A DNA stretch of 64,000 nt, from NCBI GenBank assembly GCA_964020975.1, contig OZ026627.1:29763465-29827464 (forward strand), read 5' to 3'. Of the stretch, positions 1-12,062 are shown in pieces. The stretch is from Hermodice carunculata (taxonomy: Eukaryota; Annelida; Polychaeta; Eunicida; Amphinomidae). The notes beneath the pieces are model-generated. The model saw only the letters and a program-made list of their open reading frames with translations. It did not search any database and was not told the origin of the DNA. The position numbers and the translations under genes are program-made. Within the stretch, counting starts at the first letter, position 1; each line of letters opens with the position of its first letter.

Positions 1-109
1 CTACACGAGTTAACAACAGAGATAAAATGATGCTCTGTCGCGTGACCTTCAGAACCTTTTAACTTCATGCTTAATGAAAATAGTATTTCGTGATGATTAT
101 CACTAGCGT

Positions 110-282
<173 letters not shown>

Positions 283-669
283 ATTTACCGATCATTTGCT
301 GGTACCCTGAACAGAACTGTTCTGTTGTTTCCTCCCCAGCTGACCCTGTTCGGGCTCCAGGAAGCGTTGTTAATTCTACAAATAAAGACATGTTAAAAAT
401 ATCGTTCTCAACGTTTTGCATACCTATTCCTTTCTCTTTTTTTTTTTTTTTTTGTTGTAAAAATCGCAAAAGAGTGCTTGATAAACAACTCTTGATCTCC
501 AAAGTTTTGACAAAGTCAACAAATTTCCTCAGCACGCATTGGGCACATGCCCAAAAGTGCGCTAAGGAAAGCTGTTTTCATTGACAATTTTTACGGTATC
601 TGCAACAGTTGCATGTTGGAACTTGAATGGAAGGTGGAGATACACTTGCAGAATATGAATCCGCTATGG

Positions 670-949
670 TTATGTCACTTCATAGCACGTCGCCTTTTGT
701 AGACGTTGGCCAAGAAACTCGCGCAGATGGTCATCTTCACCTGCGGTCCTGAAAGGGTTTATTCCAGTGATTATGTCATTTAAAGTCTGCCCCCCAAGAT
801 GATCAAACATACATCTGCACAGTGCTGGTACAGTTCCTCCAGGGGAGCAGTGCTTTTTTGTTGCATACTGATCCTTACTGACACCAAAGTATACCATTTT
901 GTACATCCTGATGAAGTTTGTAAACCCAGTCTTTATGTATTGCCTTCCT
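670..949 (-). CDS. Possible exon or intronic ORF fragment, unrecognised
   Basis: An open frame of about 90 residues follows an acceptor-like TTGTTTTAG at 948-956 and ends with TGA at 670. It contains MYKMVYFGVSKDQYATKK and a GEDDHLREFLGQRL tail and has a balanced, globular composition. I do not recognise a family. It lies 3' of the NSYKR exon on the same strand, so a terminal exon of the glutamine synthetase-like gene is conceivable. However, it lacks the NR.s..R and NPYL motifs expected there. A second frame through the same stretch (WYLAPSAPTEKK after a TATCAG acceptor near 1016) also fits the phase but not the family. Chance remains possible. Confidence 0.2.
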
Positions 950-1247
950 AAAACAAAGCAGTAATGAGAGTTCGGGTTTTTTTTCAGTTGGGGCGGACGG
1001 AGCCAAGTACCAGCTGATAAACAAAGTATAAAAATACTTGTACGAATAACTTCGGTGCTTTGAGCTAAGTAAGAAGTCTGCAGAAAGTAGTTGTGAAAGA
1101 ACGCCCGAATGAAATATAAATGAAACACTGCAGGACATGCTGTCGACAACCAAGAATAAAAGTTGGACAGAGAAATAATGCGCTTAAAAAAATATTGCGT
1201 AATAATCATAATAATGACCAGAAAGGGTTGTAGAACATGTTACATAC

Positions 1248-1425
1248 CGTTTGTAACTGTTTACTGTGGGACACAAGAGCGCCGTACAGGATTCTGCATG
1301 TTTGATCAGGCCAGCGAGGAAATGATAAGCTGTTTCAGAGAGCCCAAACTTGCCCGAGTCATCTCGGAATATATTTGTCTTGTCCTCCGTGCTCCAGAGT
1401 GAGACATGGACATGCAGACCATTGG
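1248..1425 (-). CDS. LGSN-like: Glutamine synthetase-like exon with the HxHxSLW motif
   Basis: This exon encodes 58 full codons plus split codons at both ends. It opens with NGLHVHVSLW, the GlnA metal/ATP-site motif (GSGMHCHMS in bacterial enzymes). It ends with CPTVNSYKR, the conserved PTxNSYKR loop. The segment between, rich in FRDDSGKFGLSE and AYHFLAGLIKHA, matches the usual N.F.D..g..gLS..a..FiaGll.Ha pattern. The 5' edge follows a T-rich acceptor ending TTTAG, and the 3' edge is CG|GTATGT. The exon starts with two bases (CC) that complete the single G left by exon 6404-6470, giving Ala, so the phases agree. The next exon must start with one base to complete the Arg codon. I see no convincing continuation below 1248; a weak possibility is discussed at 670-949. 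Confidence 0.92.
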
Positions 1426-2100
1426 CTAAAAAAAAAAGGACAAGACATGTATAGCCACCTGCTCCTCAGAAAGCACGACTATCTGTTACATTCCTTCAAC
1501 ATATAACACATTCCTGGTAAAATAGGGCAAACGCTTCTATTAGTTTAACATAGGGTATGATAAATACGATTGTTTATAAATATGGAATTGGACGCACCGC
1601 TGTAGTACTGGCAATGTCGTCAAGGAACAGCTCGATTGAATGCAGTATTAAAGATTGCTTCTGGAAATGCCATGAAGTTCGGAATTTTGTGATCACTGTG
1701 TGCAGCATAGAGGCTCAGTATCAGTGTGCCGATGCACTTTGAAGCCAACATACACCCAGGTGCTGATCAATGGAAGCATACTTCACAGTTTGATTTGGGG
1801 GAGGGAGCATTATCGGAATGCTAGAAGCCTGCCTTTCGCCGCATGGGGTAACAGTGAGCCTTCGCTGGCTCTTGCCGCATGGATAATGTTGTGGATATCG
1901 GTAAAGAAATATAAAAGGTATGCCATGTGAGGACTTCTGAATAATTTCCATTCAAGTGCTGTGACGCAATCGGACATTGAAGAACTACGAGCGAAGGCCA
2001 GCTTGTCAGAATGTTGAGGACCACTAATAATTTTATAAGCTTCTATTTACGAGGAACAAAGTTTGAACCAGGAGAACACAGCATTCTTGTACAAATGTCA
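1426..2100. other. Intron sequence, nothing recognised
   Basis: Unique-looking intron of the glutamine synthetase-like gene between exons 6404-6470 and 1248-1425. It has short ORFs on both strands without recognisable motifs. Confidence 0.6.
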
Positions 2101-2590
2101 CAGACAGATACAGATACAGATACAGATCTTTATTTAAACTCGGTGTTTCAACAGATACATTAGCTCACGAGCTATTATTACCGAGATACAGTTAAAATAA
2201 GATAAACAAAAGCTACAGAGCACGACTAAAATAGTTCGTGAGTATCGACAAATATATACAATAGATAAACTGGTCCGTCTTAACAATGGTACACTGTCAC
2301 TGTAAAGGGTTTACTATTAAGAGCAGTTTGTGACATACATTCCCCATCTACAGTAGTTGCAGGTGCAGCTATGCCCATTCCATGTTTTAATAAGTCTTTT
2401 AAAGATCGTGAGATTGGTTGCATTTTTGTATGTTGTTGGAAGGTTATTCCAAATCTTAGTCCTTCCCCTCCAAATGTAAAATTTAATATCATAGTTTAAA
2501 AAAATGACTTTGTGCTTGCGCTGTTCCCTCAAACCCAATTGATGAGCCCAAACATCTCCTGCTTTACTTCGTATTCTTTCAATCATACTT
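2101..2590 (-). mobile_element. 5'-truncated LINE 3' end (CR1/L2-like)
   Basis: The reverse strand encodes the last ~89 residues of a non-LTR ORF2: MIERIRSK..., then WNNLPTTYKNATNLTIFKRL, then a CTCNYC terminus. The WN.LP...~~.FK..L pattern is characteristic of the end of CR1/jockey-type reverse transcriptase ORFs. A 3' UTR of about 200 bp follows and ends AATAAAGATCTGTATC with three to four more TGTATC units. A short tandem tail after AATAAA is typical of CR1/L2 elements. Only the 3' end inserted. Confidence 0.75.
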
Positions 2591-2785
2591 CAGATGGTCA
2601 AACAATTTAAAAACCAGATAGTAAATATGTTGATCACACTTTGTACTTTGAATCACTTACATATTGGGCACAAATTGGAAAAAAGAGACGGTTCGATATT
2701 TATGGCCATTTTGGATACCGACTAAGAGGTAACAGCATTTTAAAACATACTTAGACGATTGCTTTGCCTTCGTATTTTCTTACGA

Positions 2786-2876
2786 GTGGCGGGAGAGAGA
2801 GAGAGAAAAGAGAGAGAGAGAGGGAGGGAGAGGGGGGACAGACAGACAGACAGACTGACTGACAGACAGAGAATGG
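2786..2876. repeat. (GA)n followed by (ACAG/ACTG)n
   Basis: A purine-rich GA stretch with GGGAGGGAGAGGGGGG, then seven or more ACAG/ACTG units. Confidence 0.9.
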
Positions 2877-3585
2877 GAGAGAAATTTTACGTCATTCACA
2901 ATTTAATCAGTAATCATAACGAAGTAATAGGTTAAGTCCGACATAAGTAAAAGCGGTAATTTGAATCAAGAATCCTGTTTGGATGTACTATTTCGTTTGT
3001 TAAGGGTGTCCCATACGCTGCTGTTGCGTGGGATGGTACAGGGCGAACGAAAAGATTGCCTTCGTGTGCTCATAATGTCTGTGTCCCAACATGCACTGTT
3101 TTTTCCAAATAATCTTTCTTATTTCCACTCGATTCTTGCGACGGTGCAGGCATAGCTTCAGCAATGCACTTTAACTTCAGCATAGGTAAAGCAGGTATGG
3201 GGAAGCTTAGCATATAGTTCAAATAGTCAACATGTTAAAAGTTGTGCAAGTTAGGGCCATTCGAAAACTTCAGTCTTCTGTGGCTTCCAAAGTATTCAAC
3301 GTATAGCTTGAAATGTTGATTCTATAGGTACGTTCGGCAGGACTGTGCATCTATTGGACAAATCACGACAGTTAAAAAAGTTAATACCTGTGTTTATTAT
3401 GGCCACTTCAAACATATAAAGTTGAATATCGTCAAAACTACAATAGATAGAATCGCAGTTCTAATTTGATTCAAAGTGTGTGCTCTAGAGGCATCAAATT
3501 AATCAAAAACAAAAGTTTCAGAAATTAAATCTATGTTTATTCGGGACACTGTAATTTTTCTGAGTTGCATGTCTTCAAAAGTTTT

Positions 3586-5062
3586 AACAAGAGGGCTGTG
3601 TGGATGGCCCATGCTCAGCTTACCAAGAGATTCATCACACTTGTGGTTCTGTGAACTTGGAATAGGACAAAATAGGTAATGACTTATCAAAGGAACATCC
3701 CCACCAAATTTGACATAGTAATCAATATGAAAGGTGCATTCACAGATATATACCCTTAAAAAAACATCAAAAATAAAAAATCCACAGCAGTGCCACCTAG
3801 TGAACAGCTTTGTTTGACCTTTTTACATGGAACATATCCACCAAGTTTCAGCTTAATTTCAGGGACGGTTCTGGAGAAGTTGACAAAAGCGAAAAAAAAA
3901 AAAAACAAGAATCAGCAAAAATGGCAGCGCCACCTGGTAAACAAATTAAGAACTAGGTGTCCCCAGGAGTGTTCCTGTGTGATACCAAAGCAATACGCAG
4001 TATGCATATTAATTTTGCGCCACAAAGCACATGTTTGACGCCTGGCGATCACGTGTGACTTGCTGGTCGCATCACTGTCACAGACAGACCGTATGCTCAT
4101 TTCTCACAAAATTAGCAAAGTTTGAGAAATTTAGGTTCACAAATGCCAAACTGGTATTCTTCTAGTACCTACCGAGCCATATATAAGAATGGTTTCCCTA
4201 GGACTTTAATAAGTATTCTGTATTTCCAAAATATTAGTACTATCACACTGGTCCCCACAGGTATCGACCCGTATCTAGCCATATCTCACCAAGCAAGACT
4301 AGGCAATCAGGTATGCATTTGGGGCGGGAACTTTATATGTATATCTCCTATTGGAGAGCGGTTTTGGAGAAGATTTTTTAACATTTGTCCCAAAAAAGAA
4401 TAAAAAAATCCCCAAATCACCGGAGCATGATCATTTGAATGAACTTGGTAGTGACCCATCCAAGGTACACAGCCACCAAGTTTGAAGTGAATCTGGTTGA
4501 TGGGGAGAAAGTATCAAAAAATGTGAATTAGTATTAGAATGCCCATGGACTTACACAGTGATTAACAGAGAAGGTTTATTTACCGATAAGTACCCGAATT
4601 GAAAAAAAAATCGTCAAAAACCAGGAATCCAAGCATTGCCATCTTGTCAACAACTTCGTTTGACACTTCCATAAGCAACATATCCACCAAGTTTGTGCTT
4701 AATCTCAGTTATGATTCTGGAGACGAAGTCAAAAATAGACAAAACACACAAAAGATCATAAAAACGTAGACAAATATTAGAGCGCCACCTGGCGAACAAA
4801 TTAAGACTAAAGAGTCCCTATGAGTATTCCTGTGTGATATCAAAGCAATTAGGTACGCAATTTTGGAGAAGATTTTTTAAGGCTTGCCCCCAAAAAGAAC
4901 GAAAAAAAATCATTAAAAAATAATGAAAAAATCACTGGGGCACGACCATTTGAAAAAAATTGTTAGAAAACCACCCAAGCCACATCCCCACCAAGTTTAA
5001 AGTGAATCTGCGAAGTCGAAATGTGAATAGTGGACAGACGACGGATGGACGGACGGATAATA
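3586..5062 (+). repeat. Family-1 repeat element (520-bp unit), nearly full length
   Basis: It starts with AACAAGAGGGCTG...GCCCATGCTCAGC and ends with GACGGATGGACGGACGGA. The inside repeats one ~520-bp unit imperfectly: a GACCATTTGAA...CTTGG segment (about 4430 and 4943), CCACCAAGTTTGAAGTGAATCTG, ...GTACCCGAATTGAAAAAA, ...GCCACCTGG, and CCTGTGTGATATCAAAGC. It has no coding capacity. The head, degenerate core, GACGGA run and terminal hairpin are the build of bivalve pearl/CvE-type non-autonomous elements. Confidence 0.7.
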
Positions 5063-6403
5063 TATATATATTCCATCAGCAGCATGTTCTCTTCCTTGGA
5101 AGCTACATGCATAGACTTTAGGTTGGAGATTATGGAAGGGGAAAAGGTATTTATGCTGAATATATACAGTAGATTAAACTTTAAAAAAAATACCACATTA
5201 CCTAAAATACAGCCCAAATATAAGAATTTATTACAATCTTCTTACCTTGTCACTTGATCTCTAAAATCTGTTTATAAAAATCTCAGAGGCGCCGTACTTG
5301 ACAAGGAAAGATGTCCATCAAAATCTCCGAGGTGCAAATTTACATGTGAATAAAGTAAATGAGCCCACCTGCCCCCCCCCCCAAAAAAAAAGGGAGTGAA
5401 CGGTTAACTGGACAAACCCGAGAGCGACGGATGCGCGAAAGGAAGTTGGAGAACGGTCACCACTGACCTATTCTCTTGAGTAATTTCGAAATGTGTACTT
5501 CAACGTTCTGGAACCTGGGGACAGTTTAAAATACACAAATAGGGAAGATATTTTCGAAAAAAATAATTCCAAAGTCAAATTTAATTCGCAAAATTTATTT
5601 TACAATGGCATTGAGGTAGTCATGTAAATATGGGATATTTCGGAGTGTCCTTAGCTTTTATTAGGAATATCCATTCCACAAAAATTCCACCATAATAATA
5701 ATCAAGCCTTAAGCTTTAATTATTTTGCAATGGCATTAAGGCAATGGTGTTTGCGCAGGAAAGTCACAAAGCTCTCCGTCATTAGCTTATATTCGGAATA
5801 CCAGTTCTCTATAACTCCCTGGAAATGATGTAATAATCAAACCTGTTAGCACAGGAAGTACTATGCGATATCCTCGACAACTGAGCTCATGCAGATGAAT
5901 CACAAACTGTGCTTATATTGGGAGATCACTTGACTTTTTAACTGTAATAAATTTTTATTAAAAGTAAAAGAATTTCTCCAAAAACGCAACAATGGAAGCA
6001 TTTCTTACGTAGTGCGAAAAAGCGGGTGATATCCCGTTAAGTAGTAGAAATTAGGCCTCTGTAATACATCATTTGAAGGGCAAAGACAACATGCTCACCT
6101 TTGGTGAATCAGGACAGGAGATCGATACCAAGCAAAACAAATCGGTCGTAATGCAAGAGACTAGACAGAACTAATATAGTCGTTTAGTATAGAACCCAAT
6201 CTTTGCCAAATAGATATTCCTCCCTCTGTCATTACGCATGCCACGAACACAAGAAACCAAAATTTTCATGCATCCAATTTTCGTGCCAAATACTTTCGTA
6301 ACCACAGAAGATGGTCCAATTCAACAGAGGTAATCAAAATTCTATTTCTATTCATAGAACAGGGAATGGGAAAAGAATGAGTTTTCATCCTATTTGTACG
6401 TAC
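5063..6403. other. Intron sequence, nothing recognised
   Basis: AT-rich intron. Two related AT-rich segments near 5570-5720 and 5700-5850 share GCAAAATTTATTTTACAATG-like text, but no element could be delimited. Confidence 0.5.
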
Positions 6404-6470
6404 CGCACAGGAGGTCCGGCAATGGCATGGGCATGAACGACGCCGTGTATCCTTCCTCCGATGCAATTTG
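6404..6470 (-). CDS. LGSN-like: Glutamine synthetase-like short exon (ASFMPMP segment)
   Basis: A 67-bp exon, 22 codons plus one base, invisible as an ORF. It reads IASEEGYTASFMPMPLPD and corresponds to the vA..~G..aTFMPKP segment that precedes the HxHxSL motif in type I glutamine synthetases. The acceptor is a T-rich tract ending TTTGGCAG and the donor is TGCG|GTACGT. It starts in phase 0, as exon 17856-17957 requires, and leaves one base (G) that exon 1248-1425 completes. The Lys of MPKP is Met here (MPMP). The exon is well away from the surrounding repeats. Confidence 0.88.
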
Positions 6471-6604
6471 CTGCCAAAGAACCACAGAATGTACATGTTA
6501 AAAATTCAAATCATGCCATTCCTGTCACTGGTTCTCTCGTATATTGCCTAGGTTGACGAAGACGATTGAATATTCAGATTCTTCATAGAACGAGCTTTCT
6601 CCAA

Positions 6605-6880
6605 AGTACCAAAATGCATTGTAAAGTTTGAGAGATTCTTGTATTGTCTGACAAGTCCATCGAGCTTACATTCAACTATCAATATGTATTGTAAAATTTG
6701 ATAGATTTTCTGTATTGTCTGACAAGTCCATCGACCTTTCATGCAAGTATCAATATGCATTGTAAAACTTGAGACGTTTTGGCATTGTCTGACAAGTCGT
6801 GCAAGCTATCATTGAAGTATCAATGTGCATTATAAAGTTTGAGGGGTTTTCGTATTGCCTCACAAGTTTCAAATAAGTTG
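6605..6880 (+). repeat. ~70-bp minisatellite, four degenerate copies
   Basis: Copies of ATGCATTGTAAAGTTTGAGA...GTATTGTCTGACAAGTC begin at about 6614, 6684, 6755 and 6825, a period of 70-71 bp. Divergence between copies is roughly 20% by eye. Confidence 0.85.
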
Positions 6881-6918
6881 TCGGCACCCGCAGAAGAAAC
6901 TCAAGGCAAATAAAAATG

Positions 6919-7400
6919 AACAAGAGGGCTGGCCACTTGTGGTTTTGTGAACTTAAAATAGGAGTAAGGTCATCCATGTACTCAGTAAGTCTGACCTCTA
7001 CATAAAACCCTAACATGTGCAACATCAAGGTCCCAGTTCGAGTAGTTCACAAGCAAAAGTGAAGAGTAGAATTTATGTATGTTGCACTGAGACCTCAGAA
7101 TTGAGGTCAAGGTGGCCCTTCATAGAGAAACATCAACATGTGCAATACCAAGGTCCTAACTGAAAACAGTTCTTGCGCTATCAAGTTAACAGTAAATTTC
7201 ATGTCAGTTGTTCTGTGACCTTGGGAATGAGCTCAAGGTCACTCAAGTACTGTCTGAGCATGGCCCTCAAAATAAATCATAACCATGTAAGTCATCAAAG
7301 TCCTGGCTGAAATGGTTCTCAAGTTACCATCGTTAGAGTTTAATACACCTACGTGATCCTGTGACCTTCAGCATAATGTTAAGCTCACCCATCTACTGTC
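6919..7400 (+). repeat. Family-2 AGGTCA-bearing array, about 3-4 copies
   Basis: The head AACAAGAGGGCTGGCC is followed by units of CTGTGACCTT...AGGTCAAGGTCA...CATGTGCAATACCAAGGTCC with anchors near 6966, 7107, 7232 and 7380. The period is about 130-145 bp. It is a shorter relative of the array at 10770-12062. Confidence 0.65.
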
Positions 7401-7499
7401 TTAATCCCGCTACGATGCCCTCAACTGTTCCTATGCCATTGAATCAATTGGCTGAGTGGTTTTTGACTAGAAGCACTTTTCAGATTTGGCCACAAAATG

Positions 7500-10400
7500 A
7501 ACAACAAAAAATTATAATAAACCCAAAAATAATTAGAGCATGACCTCTTGCATAAAATTGGTAGACACTTATCACAGGTACTTCCATACCAAGTTTGGCA
7601 CAAATCTGGCCAACATTATTTACGCTTTAACCATAACAAGAAGTTCCATTTTTAAATTTTCCTATTAAAACTTTTTTAAAAGATTTTCAACCAAAAAATC
7701 CCTGGAGCATAACCATTTGAACGAACGTGGTGGACACCCTCCCAAGATACATTGCCACCAAGTTTGAAACCAATCAGACCGACAGTTTCTCCGCAGAAGT
7801 CCAAAATGTGAGTTAGCTTTAGAATGCCCATTGACTAGCATAATAATCTTTCGGAAAGGTGCATTTATCCAAAGGTACCGATATTGAAAAAAAACGTGAA
7901 AAATCAGGAATCCACAGCAGTGCCATCTAGTTGTTGCTTGACCCTTTCACAAGCAACATATCCACCAAGTTTCAACCTAATCTGAGTGACGGTTGTGGAA
8001 CAGAAGTCAAAAATAGAAAGAAAAAAAAACACATAAAAAATAGAAACAAGACCATGGGCTTAATGTATAATCTGTGGCAGCAAACTGACCAGTTGGTCGA
8101 TGGGTATTTTTTTGGTAGACTCATAACTGTGTATTTATTTAATGTGCCTCCATAATATCCTTCATTTTAGTAAGTTTGTTTGTGTTGTACGCACGACGGA
8201 CAACCGAGCCTCCTAAAAGCTCAGCCTGACTACCAGGTCAGCTGAGCTAAGTATCATCAACAATTTACCGAAGCGTGACCATTTGAGCAAACTCAGTAGA
8301 AATCCATGCAAGGTTCATTGCCGCCAAGTTTGAGGTGAATATGAGAGTTTTCTTTTTCGGAGAAGTCCAAAATGTGAATTAGCATTAGAATGCCTATTGA
8401 ATTGCATAGTAATCGGACAATAGGAGAGGTGCTTTTACCAATAAGTACCCAAATTGAAAACATCTTTCTAAATCAGGAATCCACAGCAGTGCCCCCTTGT
8501 AAACAACTTGGTGGACCCTTTCACAAGGAACAAATCCACATTATTTCAGCTTAGTCTGAGTGACGGTTCCGGAGAAGTCAAAAATTGTGAAAACTCTGAA
8601 AAAAATAATAAAAATAGAAAACAAATGCAGCGCCACCACGTAACCCAGCTAAAAGTTAGGAGTCCCTAAGAGTGTTCCTGTGTGATATGAAAGCATTTGG
8701 GTGAGCGGTTTAGGAGTAGAAGATTTTTTTTTTTAATTTGCAAAAAAAAAAAAAAACAAACAAAAAAAACAAAAACAAAAAACAAAACTAAGCAAACTCA
8801 ATATCAAAAAAGATCCCTGGAGCGTGACCATTTGAACAAACTTGGTATACACCCACCCGAGGTACTTTGCCACCAAGTTTGAAGTGAATCTGGCTGACGG
8901 CTGGGGAGAAGAAGTCAAAATGTGAATTGCAAACGGACGGAGAGAACCGATGGATGACTCAGCCTTTTACAATCTCAACCTGATTGGTAAGGCAGCTGAG
9001 CTAAAAAGCGATTATGAGTCAAAAAGCCATGTCACAGGTGGTCACTTTATTCAGGAACTTCAAAATAAGACTGTATTATTATGCGATATTAGCACTTATA
9101 TTCTGCGGAGTCCTGGTCGGGCAAGTAGCGTTGATGAGCCCTGACAAAAGTCGTGTTTCCTGTTGCAGGGAAGCACAGACTTCGAGTAGGTATGTAGGGA
9201 TTTTTTTTTCAATTTTTGTTAACAGTGAATCCCTTAATCACAATGTGATTTGATGTACTTAAGTTGAGTTATCTGATATCAATATTCTATTGAAGTCCAA
9301 CTAGAGGGCTACATGAACCGCCCATGCTCACCTGACCTAAGCTTGTCCCACACAATCAAGGTTGCAACTGAATAGACCTGTGTTGAGGTTTAACTGATTG
9401 CATATGACATTTTGAAGTACATGTATTTCAAAGACGGACGACTGAGCTTCCTTCAGTTCAGCCTGACTTGCAAGTCAGCTGAGCTAAAAATTACAGCACT
9501 ACCTGTGAACAAATGAAGAACTAGATGACCATCTCCGTGTTTTTGTGTGATATTAAAGCAATTGGGTGAGTGGTTTCAGAGACGATTTTTAAAGATTTTC
9601 CCCCCAAAAAAGAACAAAAAAATTCATAAGAAATTCAAATATCACCAGAGAGTGACCATTAAAACAAACCTGGCACAGACCGACCCCAAGTACATTGCCA
9701 CCAAGTTTGAAGTCAATCCGGATGACAATTTAGGAGAAGAAGTTCAAAGTGTGAATTAGCATAAGAATGCTCATTGAGTTACATGATAGTAATCGATAGG
9801 AAAGGTGAATTTACCGATAAGTACCCGAATGGAAAAAAATAATAAAGTTCAGAAATCCACAGTAGTACTACTTAGTGAACAACTTTGTTTGAACCTTTCA
9901 CAAGGAACATACCTACAAAGTTTCAGCTTAATCTGAGAGCCAGTTCTGGAGAAGTTGAAAATAGTAAAAAGGCAAATAAAATCATTAAAAAAAGGAAAAT
10001 ACCGCATCACCACCTGGTGACCAAAATTAAAAACGAAAGGTCCCTAGGAGTATTTTTGTGAGATATTAAAGCATTTGGATAAGTGGTTTAGGAATAGAAG
10101 ATTTTTTAAGATTTACCCCAAAAAAGAACAAAAATTTAAAAAATCATAAAAATATAAAAAAATCTATCCAGCGTGACCACTTGAATAAACTTGTAAAGAC
10201 CCACCGAAAGGTACATTGCTACCGAATTTTCAGTCAATCTGGTTAATGGTCTTAGAGAAGAAGCGGAAAATGCGAATAAGCATTAGAATGCCAATTGACT
10301 TACACAGTAACCAATAGGAAAGGTGCATTTACCGATAAGTACCCGAATTGAAAAAAATCGTTCCAAATCAGGAATCCACAGCAGTACTACCTAGTGAACA

Positions 10401-10640
10401 AGTTGTGTCACAATTCCACAAGGAACAAATCTAGCAAGTTTCAGCTTAATCTAAGTGATAGTTCTGGAAGAATTAAAAAGAGACACAAAAAATCATGAAA
10501 AAAAAAATTTAAATGCAGCGCCACCTGGTAAATAAACTTAGAACCAGGAGTCCCTAGGAGTGTTCCTGTGTGATATCAAAGTAATCGGGCCAGCGATTTT
10601 AGAGAAGAAAATATTTTAAGATTTGTCCCCAAAACACCCC
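7500..10640 (+). repeat. Family-1 repeat array with internal terminal hairpins
   Basis: Successive degenerate 520-550-bp units have GACCATTTGA anchors near 7704, 8279, 8827, 9654 and 10174. Complete 3' termini of the type CAGCCTGACT..AGTCAGCTGAGCTAA occur near 8220-8252, 8967-9003 and 9459-9488. A new head (AGAGGGCTACATGAACCGCCC) occurs at about 9303. So this is several elements nested or in tandem, not one. It fills the intron between exons 17856-17957 and 6404-6470. Confidence 0.7.
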
Positions 10641-10769
10641 CCCCCCAAAAAAAACAAGATATGTTTGTATAACACAGACGCCCCCAGCCCTCATTACCGT
10701 TGTCCTCGCTACCCTATTGATAGTGGTAGATGGGGCACTCATGACCTTACAAAATTAGTGAAGGTTGAT

Positions 10770-12062
10770 CATACATCAATGTCAGAAAACTGTATCAAGG
10801 TCACCCATCTTCATTCTCAACCTAGTCTTTATAGGGAATCATAAAGCTGTGCAATATAAAAGTCATAGCTCTAAAGTACAAGTTATCATGCGGAAATCAT
10901 GAAACCATATTAAGTAAAGTGACTCTGTGACGTTTGGAATTTGGTCAAGGTCACCCATCTTCGATTAGCCCCGAATATGGACTATAATCTTGTACAATGT
11001 AAAAGTCCTAGCTTCAAAACCTCTTCAGTTATCATGCAGAAACCATAGTTAAATCAGGTGAATATGTGACCTTGGGATTTATATCAAGGTCATCAAACTT
11101 TACATTTCTTTTAGCTCTTAACAAGGACTATATAGCGTTGCACTATCCAAGTCCTTGCTCAAAAACTTCTTGAGTTATTGTGCAAAAACGAAAGGAACTC
11201 AAAACTGGGTCAAAGTCACCCATCTCCAAACTCAAACCAGCCCTTATATGCAGTATTCAACCAAGTGGCTCTGTGACCTTTGAAATTAGGTCAAGGTCAC
11301 CCATCTTCAAACTTGAACTAGCATTGAATAAGGACAATTATCCAGTGCAATATGAAAGTCCCAGCTTTAAAACCTCTTCAGTAATCATGTGGAAACCAGA
11401 GTTAACTCAGCTACCAATGTGGAAATTAAATCAAGGTAACCAAACTTTAAACTTCTTCTAGCCCTTAGCAAGAACTATAGACCTGTAAAGTATCCCAGTC
11501 CTAACTTAAAAACTTCTTGAGTTATTGTGCAGAAACCACAGGCATTCTACAATCTCTCTGTGACCCTGGAAACTGGGTCAATGTCACTCATCTTCAAACT
11601 AAATCTAGCCCTTACAGAGAACCATAAAGCTGTACAATATAAAAGTCCTAGCTCCAAGGTATAAGTCATCATGCAGAAAGCATGAAACCATATTCAGTAA
11701 AGTGGCTTTGTGACCTTTAAAATGAGGTCAAGGTCATCCATCTTCGAACTTCGCCTTGCCCCAAATATGGACTATAATCCTGAGCAATATAAAAGTCCCG
11801 GCTTTAAAATCTCTTCAGTTATTGTGCGGAAACCAAAGTTAACTCAGGCACCACTGTGACCTTGGAAATTAGGTCAAGGTCACCCATCTTCAATCTTTGC
11901 CTAGCTTTTGACTAGAATGATATACGGTACCTGTATAGTATCAAAGTCCTAGCTCAAAAACTTCTCGAGTTATTTTGTGGAACCCACAGTCTGCCGACCA
12001 ACAGACCGACCGACAGACACGTGCAAAGCTAAATGCCCCACCTTCTTCCACGGGGGGCATAA
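10770..12062 (+). repeat. Family-2 array of ~146-bp units, nine degenerate copies
   Basis: Each unit has CTGTGACCTTGGAAATTAGG, TCAAGGTCACCCATCTTCAA, then TATAAAAGTCCTAGCT and TTATCATGCAGAAACC. TCAAGGTCA anchors fall near 10795, 10943, 11083, 11207, 11289, 11430, 11576, 11724 and 11871; the usual spacing is 140-148 bp, with one short unit. The array ends with GACCGACCGACAGACA and a terminal hairpin (ATGCCCC...GGGGGGCAT, 12032-12060). Confidence 0.8.

Noticed and set aside
10770-12062. CRISPR-like regular array
   Set aside because: Whole ~146-bp units are repeated and degenerate, without constant short repeats and unique spacers; the genome is eukaryotic.
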